From W2P13-069 sp963590525 (GTDB lineage Bacteria; Actinomycetota; Coriobacteriia; Coriobacteriales; QAMH01): 18,905 nucleotides of DNA. The position numbers and the translations under genes are program-made. The stretch covers positions 1-18,905 of the forward strand of contig CAVAPV010000048.1 in the NCBI GenBank assembly GCA_963590525.1. Direction: 5' to 3'. This document shows, one piece after another, positions 15,435-18,905 of this stretch. Below the pieces are notes generated by a model. The model had not been told where the DNA came from. It worked only from the letters and a program-made list of their open reading frames with translations, and made no database searches. Each line of letters starts with the position of its first letter. The stretch's first letter is position 1.

Positions 15435-16391
15435 CTATGCCACAAGCGTCGAGCTGCTGTCGATCAAGGGGCATACGAGCTCGTCTTTAGTAGCGGGCTC
15501 CAGATGCACCACGACCTCGCAGACCTCGTCAAAGGCTGCGCGTACCGCCTGCTCGACCTCGTTGCCTATGCCATGCGCCTGCTCGATCGTGAGATTGGGG
15601 TCTACCAGCACATGCATGTCCATGTAGACCTCGTTTTCCAGGCCGCGCGTGCGCACGTTATGGCACTGCACCACGCCGTCTACCTTGCTGGCAACGGCAA
15701 TAACAAGCGCAGGCTCGATACGTGCCTCGTCGCTAAAGACGCGGTTGACATCGCGCAGCACGTCAAATGCGGTGCAAAGTATGGCAACGGTCACGATAAG
15801 CGTGGCGATAGGGTCTGCGATTGGGTAGCCCAGGTTGACAAAGACCAGACCCACGATGACGCTGATGGTGACCAGCGCATCGCTTAACGTGTGCTTGCTG
15901 TCTGCCCCCAAGACACTGGAAGTCAAGCTCTTGCTGCGATACCTCTCAAAGGCAGAGCACGCTATGTTCACACATAAGGTAACGACCATGATCGCCATAG
16001 AAAGCGCAGAAGGCTGGGTGGAGATGTCCCCGGTGCGCAGGCTATGCACCGCGCCGCTACCCACCTCCAAGGCCGCCACCAAAAGCATCAAACCGATAAC
16101 CAAGCTAGCGATGGTCTCGAACTTGGCATGACCGTAAGGGTGGTCGTTATCTGCAGGGCGGGCGGCAATGCTGATACCTACCAAGCCGGCCAGATTACCC
16201 GCGCAGTCAAAGATAGAGTGGATGCCGTCTGCTCGCACCGATGCCGTACCCGTAGCGGTGCCTATAGCGATCTTTGCAACCGAGACAACCAAATTGGCGG
16301 CAAGCACGCAGCCGAGCGTCTGCCTGACCTTGCGTGTGCGTTGCTTGGACGCGTCAGAAGAATGAACGTGCTTTTGGGCTTTCAAGCTCAT
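15435..16391 (-). CDS. Cation diffusion facilitator (CDF) family metal exporter
   Basis: CDF proteins are dimeric proton-coupled exporters of divalent metals such as Zn, Fe, Mn or Co in the cytoplasmic membrane. The 318 residues show the expected six-helix domain (about 25-215) and a cytoplasmic C-terminal domain (about 220-300). The transport site is formed by H58xxxD62 in helix 2 (DGIHSIFD) and H167xxxD171 in helix 5 (SKHTLSDA). The loop motif HPYGHAKFE lies at 84-92. The C-terminal domain has VQCHNVRTRG (241-250), YMDMHVLVDP (256-265) and H296. An H-D/H-D site is more usual for zinc-type members, but the metal is not certain. GGGAGGG lies five bases before the chosen ATG. The gene is monocistronic; a repeated 18-bp-phased element lies upstream. 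Confidence 0.93.
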   Translation of the reverse strand: MSLKAQKHVHSSDASKQRTRKVRQTLGCVLAANLVVSVAKIAIGTATGTASVRADGIHSIFDCAGNLAGLVGISIAARPADNDHPYGHAKFETIASLVIGLMLLVAALEVGSGAVHSLRTGDISTQPSALSMAIMVVTLCVNIACSAFERYRSKSLTSSVLGADSKHTLSDALVTISVIVGLVFVNLGYPIADPIATLIVTVAILCTAFDVLRDVNRVFSDEARIEPALVIAVASKVDGVVQCHNVRTRGLENEVYMDMHVLVDPNLTIEQAHGIGNEVEQAVRAAFDEVCEVVVHLEPATKDELVCPLIDSSSTLVA

Positions 16392-16448
16392 GAGGCCCTC
16401 CCTCTTGCACCAGGAGCCCGCCTGGCTGCAACAAAGCGTAAACATGCG

Positions 16449-16491
16449 ACACTGTTGGGGCCTGCTAACAGTGTTTGGTTGCGCTCACTGT
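16449..16491. promoter_or_regulatory. Three alternating half-sites upstream of the CDF gene (putative operator)
   Basis: CACTGT (16450-16455), ACAGTG (16468-16473) and CACTGT (16486-16491) are separated by exactly 12 bases each, so start points repeat every 18 bp with alternating orientation. The first pair extends to a perfect 8-bp dyad, ACACTGTT-N10-AACAGTGT. A weak promoter-like pair, TTAGCA-N16-CATGTT on the minus strand, overlaps the site nearest the gene. Two dimers of a metal-responsive regulator could bind (inference). Confidence 0.5.
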
Positions 16492-16513
16492 GTTTTGGAG
16501 CGCTAACTTGCCC

Positions 16514-16564
16514 AAAAATGCAAGAAAGCGGAGAACCTTTCAAGTTCTCCGCTTTCGCGTTTTT
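16514..16564 (-). terminator. Intrinsic terminator of the secG-tRNA-Leu transcript (possibly bidirectional)
   Basis: A perfect 13-bp stem, GAAAGCGGAGAAC (16524-16536) with GTTCTCCGCTTTC (16544-16556), has T runs on both sides: TTGCATTTTT on the minus strand (to 16514) and GCGTTTTT on the plus strand (to 16564). The minus-strand use is expected, since the tRNA ends ten bases away. Confidence 0.9.
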
Positions 16565-16566
16565 GT

Positions 16567-16655
16567 TGGTGTCGGAGACGGGATTTGAACCCGTACACCC
16601 GAGATATGGGCACTAGCACCTCAAGCTAGCGTGTCTGCCGTTCCACCACTCCGAC
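16567..16655 (-). tRNA. tRNA-Leu, anticodon GAG
   Basis: The minus strand folds as a class II tRNA. Acceptor GTCGGAG pairs with CTCCGAC, followed by discriminator A and an encoded CCA. The anticodon arm is CTAGC-TTGAGGT-GCTAG, giving anticodon GAG, which reads CUC/CUU leucine codons. A long variable arm and the T arm ACGGG-TTCAAAT-CCCGT follow. It lies 23 bases after the secG stop and is probably processed from the secG mRNA. Confidence 0.97.
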
Positions 16656-16678
16656 ACATTCAAAGAGCAAGCAGTAGT

Positions 16679-16939
16679 TTAACCTACCGAGCCGCCCGGG
16701 TAAATAACCATCATCACCAAAAGGCAAATGATGAAAACTACCGCAAAGACAACCGTGATGCGATCGAGGTTTTTCTCCACGATGCTGGTGCCTGTATCGC
16801 CACCGTAGACGCGGCCTGCAATTGCCTCAGAAAGACCAGTCCCCTTGCCGGAATGCAGCAAGACGAAGACGATCAGTCCGATGGCCGAGATTGCCCAGAT
16901 GACAATCACTGCATACAGAACAGGAGTCGGGACGCTCAT
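16679..16939 (-). CDS. secG: Preprotein translocase subunit SecG
   Basis: SecG is the small auxiliary subunit of the SecYEG protein-export channel. The 86 residues contain two hydrophobic helices (about 8-29 and 61-80) joined by the conserved cytoplasmic loop, with LLHSGKGTGLSEAIAG at 27-42 and EKNLDRIT at 56-63. This matches the family well. The ATG at 16939 has a modest AGGTG site just upstream; a TTG five codons earlier is less likely. It lies downstream of gpmI and immediately upstream of tRNA-Leu(GAG), and has its own strong promoter in the gpmI 3' end. Confidence 0.96.
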   Translation of the reverse strand: MSVPTPVLYAVIVIWAISAIGLIVFVLLHSGKGTGLSEAIAGRVYGGDTGTSIVEKNLDRITVVFAVVFIICLLVMMVIYPGGSVG

Positions 16940-16969
16940 AACACCTACTAACAACTTGACTCTTACCTG

Positions 16970-16990
16970 TGTGACGTTTACCGCGTCACA
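16970..16990. repeat. Perfect 7-bp dyad in the secG leader
   Basis: TGTGACG (16970-16976) and CGTCACA (16984-16990) flank a 7-base loop at the predicted 5' end of the secG transcript. It may be a 5' stabilising hairpin or an operator overlapping the start point. The 11-base gap between TGTGA and TCACA is too long for a CRP site. Confidence 0.45.
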
Positions 16991-16998
16991 AGACGAAT

Positions 16999-17026
16999 AT
17001 CATACGCGATTATTCTAGCGTGTCAA
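16999..17026 (-). promoter_or_regulatory. Near-consensus promoter of secG, overlapping the end of gpmI
   Basis: On the minus strand TTGACA (17026-17021) and TATGAT (17004-16999) are 16 bp apart. The -35 hexamer is made by the Leu-Thr codons just before the last codon of gpmI. The start point would be near 16992, about 53 bases before the secG ATG. Confidence 0.8.
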
Positions 17027-18568
17027 CAACGAATTGCCCGACATCTCGATATTTTTCTCGATGCCCAGCAAATCGAGCATCGTGGGCGCGATATCGGCAA
17101 GGCGAGCATCGCCCGTATCCGCCAGGCCCAGGCTTGCATCTGCAGAAGCCAAGACAAGCGGCACGCGGGCAGTGGTATGGGCCGTATAGGGGCTTTGACC
17201 GTCATCGGCAAGCATTTTATCGGCATTGCCGTGATCGGCTGTTATGAGGGCGGCGCCTCCCGCATCGAGCACGGCCTCGACGACGCGCGCCAGACCCGCA
17301 TCAACAGCCTCCACAGCTGCCTTTGCGGCATCGATCACACCGGTATGGCCCACCATGTCGCAGTTGGCGTAGTTGACGACGTAGAAATCGGCCTTACCCT
17401 GCTTGATGGCTGCCTCAAGGGCATCTGTTACCTCTGGCGCCGACATCTCGGGTTTGAGGTCGTAGGTTGCCACCTTGGGGCTGGGGATGAGGATACGCTC
17501 CTCCCCCTCTTTGGGCTCTTCTATGCCGCCGTTAAAGAAGAACGTGACATGAGCGTACTTCTCTGTCTCGGCGATGTGCAGCTGCTTGAGCCCATGCTGC
17601 GACAAGACGTCTGCCAATGTGTTTTGCGGAAAGCTCTTGGGAAACGCCACCGGCAGGTCAAAGGTGGCATCGTACTCCGTCAAGCAGACAAAGTGCGGCG
17701 CAGACTCGTACTCGCGGTCAAAGCAGTCACGGTCAAAATCTGCCCCCTCTGTCATCGCACGCGTGATCTGGCGAGCGCGATCCGGGCGGAAGTTGAAGAA
17801 GATAACGCTGTCTCCGCTGTTTACGCCGCGGTGGTCGAGCACCGTGGGAAAAATGAACTCGTCGGTCTCGTTATTGGCATAGCAGCTCTCCATGAACCTG
17901 ACGGCGGCATCGCGCATGGCGCCGCGCCCGCTACCGCGCACGATGGCGTCGTAGGCGTACTTGATGCGATCCCAGCGGTTGTCGCGGTCCATGGCATAGT
18001 AGCGCCCGCAGATGGTGGCAATGGCCGCGCAGCAGCCGTGATACTCGTCAAAGACCTGCTTGCACAGATCCTCTACGCGTTTGATAAAGCCCGCCCCGCT
18101 TTTGGGGTCGACGTCGCGGCCGTCAGTGATGGCATGGATGTGGATGTCGCGCACCCCGCGCTTAGCGGCCATCGTGACAAGTGCTTCCAAGTGATCAATG
18201 TGCGAGTGCACGCCGCCATCGGACAAAAGGCCCATCAGATGCAGAGGGCGGTCGTTGTCGATGCAGTTATCCATCGCGGCCACAAGAACGGGATTTTGCT
18301 CGATAGAGCCATCGGCGCAAGCCATGTTGATGCGGCTGAGCTCCTGGTGCACGATGCGTCCGGCACCGATGTTAAGATGGCCTACCTCGGAGTTTCCCAT
18401 CTGGCCTTGCGGCAAGCCAACGTCAGTGCCGCTTGCCCCCAAGGTCGTTTTGGGGCACGTAGCAATGAGCTTGTCGATATAGGGCTTGTTGGCGAGCGAG
18501 ATAGCGTTGCCGGGGCCCGCCTGCGCCAGCCCAAAGCCATCCATGATTGCAAGCAAGACAGGTTTCAT
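17015..18568 (-). CDS. gpmI: 2,3-bisphosphoglycerate-independent phosphoglycerate mutase
   Basis: GpmI is a manganese-dependent glycolytic enzyme that interconverts 3- and 2-phosphoglycerate via a phosphoserine intermediate. The 517 residues are typical. Metal and catalytic residues are visible: D10 (AIMDGFG), nucleophile S60 in GQMGNSEVGH (55-64), SDGGVHSHIDH at 116-126, R-rich FNFRPDRARQ at 258-267, NCDMVGHTG at 402-410 (D404, H408), TADHGNADKM at 443-452 (D445, H446) and H464 in PYTAHTT. The substrate-binding phosphatase-like insert between S60 and about residue 300 is complete. The ATG at 18568 gives the standard MKPVLLAIMDGFG start; the ribosome site is weak. It is adjacent to secG on the same strand. 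Confidence 0.98.
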   Translation of the reverse strand: MKPVLLAIMDGFGLAQAGPGNAISLANKPYIDKLIATCPKTTLGASGTDVGLPQGQMGNSEVGHLNIGAGRIVHQELSRINMACADGSIEQNPVLVAAMDNCIDNDRPLHLMGLLSDGGVHSHIDHLEALVTMAAKRGVRDIHIHAITDGRDVDPKSGAGFIKRVEDLCKQVFDEYHGCCAAIATICGRYYAMDRDNRWDRIKYAYDAIVRGSGRGAMRDAAVRFMESCYANNETDEFIFPTVLDHRGVNSGDSVIFFNFRPDRARQITRAMTEGADFDRDCFDREYESAPHFVCLTEYDATFDLPVAFPKSFPQNTLADVLSQHGLKQLHIAETEKYAHVTFFFNGGIEEPKEGEERILIPSPKVATYDLKPEMSAPEVTDALEAAIKQGKADFYVVNYANCDMVGHTGVIDAAKAAVEAVDAGLARVVEAVLDAGGAALITADHGNADKMLADDGQSPYTAHTTARVPLVLASADASLGLADTGDARLADIAPTMLDLLGIEKNIEMSGNSLLTR

Positions 18569-18604
18569 CTTCTAAACGCGCCTTTCAAGTGACAAAGCCA
18601 AACA

Positions 18605-18620
18605 TATGCTCCCAAGCATA
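18605..18620. repeat. Short dyad upstream of gpmI
   Basis: TATGCT-CCCA-AGCATA is a perfect 6-bp dyad lying about 36 bases before the gpmI ATG and three bases beyond the terminator T run. It could be an operator or a leader hairpin. I find no clear gpmI promoter, though one is needed after the terminator. Confidence 0.4.
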
Positions 18621-18622
18621 GC

Positions 18623-18662
18623 AAAAACGCCTCGACACCCTGCAATCAGGGTACGAGGCGTT
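18623..18662 (-). terminator. Intrinsic terminator of an unseen minus-strand transcript
   Basis: On the minus strand AACGCCTCG (18662-18654) pairs with CGAGGCGTT (18634-18626), with an inner ACCCT/AGGGT helix, and a T run to 18623 follows. The gene or RNA that it terminates is not identified within 240 bases to the right edge. Confidence 0.88.
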
Positions 18663-18905
18663 ACTTGCATACGCAGCCAAGGCACGAGAAGGCACATACG
18701 CAGGGGCGCGCAGGGGTACGTGCTGCTCCAGCGTGCTTCGACTATCCAAGATCGCAGATGCACGGGCAACGCTTCCAGACTTGCGCTCAGACTCGGCACC
18801 CGATCGCGCTCACAACGCCTGCAGCTGCGGAGGAAACGCCTTTGGCGTTTCCAAGTCCTCGCTACCGCAGGCGTTCTTCGCGCGATCTGCCTCCTATTCG
18901 CTCGT
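18663..18905. other. Non-coding stretch at the right edge
   Basis: No recognisable protein is encoded on either strand. One minus-strand frame is open from the edge through to 18572, but it is arginine-rich and lacks any family pattern. Another minus-strand frame ends at a TAG at 18864-18862, leaving at most 14 codons that could be the tail of a gene outside the window. The main structure is the nested palindrome at 18814-18875. Confidence 0.5.
18814..18875. repeat. Large nested palindrome
   Basis: The outer arms AACGCCTGC (18814-18822) and GCAGGCGTT (18867-18875) match perfectly. Inside them CTGCGG pairs with CCGCAG in an alternative register, AGG with CCT, and the core GGAAACGCC-TTT-GGCGTTTCC (18832-18852) is a perfect 9-bp hairpin. 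No T run follows on either strand. Confidence 0.65.

Noticed and set aside
14981..15445. 154-codon minus-strand frame spanning the T-box promoter and hairpin region
   Set aside because: It covers the pheST promoter and the strong inverted repeats, has no family pattern and overlaps the end of the CDF gene.
16970..16990. CRP/FNR-type binding site (TGTGA...TCACA)
   Set aside because: The half-sites are 11 bases apart rather than 6 and the placement over the start point is unusual for an activator.
17177..18592. 471-codon plus-strand open frame
   Set aside because: It is antisense to gpmI, which has all catalytic residues; no family pattern is visible in the shadow translation.
1..18905. CRISPR array, insertion sequence, prophage or toxin-antitoxin system
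   Set aside because: No regularly spaced direct repeats, transposase, integrase, phage structural gene or recognisable toxin/antitoxin pair was seen on either strand.

Overview
The window looks like chromosomal DNA from an anaerobic, GC-rich bacterium, most probably an actinobacterium of the class Coriobacteriia (Collinsella/Olsenella/Eggerthella type). The reasons are the GC-rich coding style, T-box control of pheST, a CmpB-type membrane protein, an anaerobe-type bis-cluster ferredoxin-like protein, and hydrogenase maturation genes. This assignment is inference; no rRNA or other decisive marker is present. Most genes are on the minus strand and only two are on the plus strand. I see no insertion sequence, prophage or CRISPR array.

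Region 1 (1-5080, minus strand) is a compact operon. A NYN-domain/LOTUS-type RNA-metabolism protein is followed without a gap by hypF, then hypC and hypD (NiFe-hydrogenase cyanide-ligand assembly), then a YgbA-type nitric-oxide-stimulon protein cut by the left edge. hypE, the usual neighbour of hypD, is absent. Region 2 (5130-6130, minus strand) is one monocistronic gene for a ferredoxin-like iron-sulfur protein with its own promoter and terminator. Region 3 (6369-9902, plus strand) holds a polytopic membrane protein with a C-terminal CmpB-like domain and a fused ABC exporter half-transporter, each with its own signals.

Region 4 (9986-15025, minus strand) holds a diacylglycerol-kinase-type lipid kinase, apparently transcribed leaderless, and the pheS-pheT operon. 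That operon is preceded by a tRNA-Phe-sensing T-box leader and closed by a strong terminator. Region 5 (about 15030-15434) has no convincing gene. It contains a run of stable hairpins ending in a plus-strand intrinsic terminator, a candidate free-standing structured RNA. Region 6 (15435-18568, minus strand) holds a CDF metal exporter with an unusual three-half-site repeat in its upstream region, tRNA-Leu(GAG), secG and gpmI. secG and the tRNA appear to form one transcript from a near-consensus promoter built into the last codons of gpmI. Region 7 (18569-18905) is non-coding as far as can be seen. It holds an intrinsic terminator for an unseen minus-strand transcript and a large nested palindrome.

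The genes are mostly housekeeping: tRNA charging, protein export and glycolysis. Added to these are hydrogenase maturation and redox functions suited to fermentative anaerobic life. The least explained items are the candidate RNA near 15.1 kb, the three-half-site element upstream of the CDF gene, and the unusual partners of the hyp genes.
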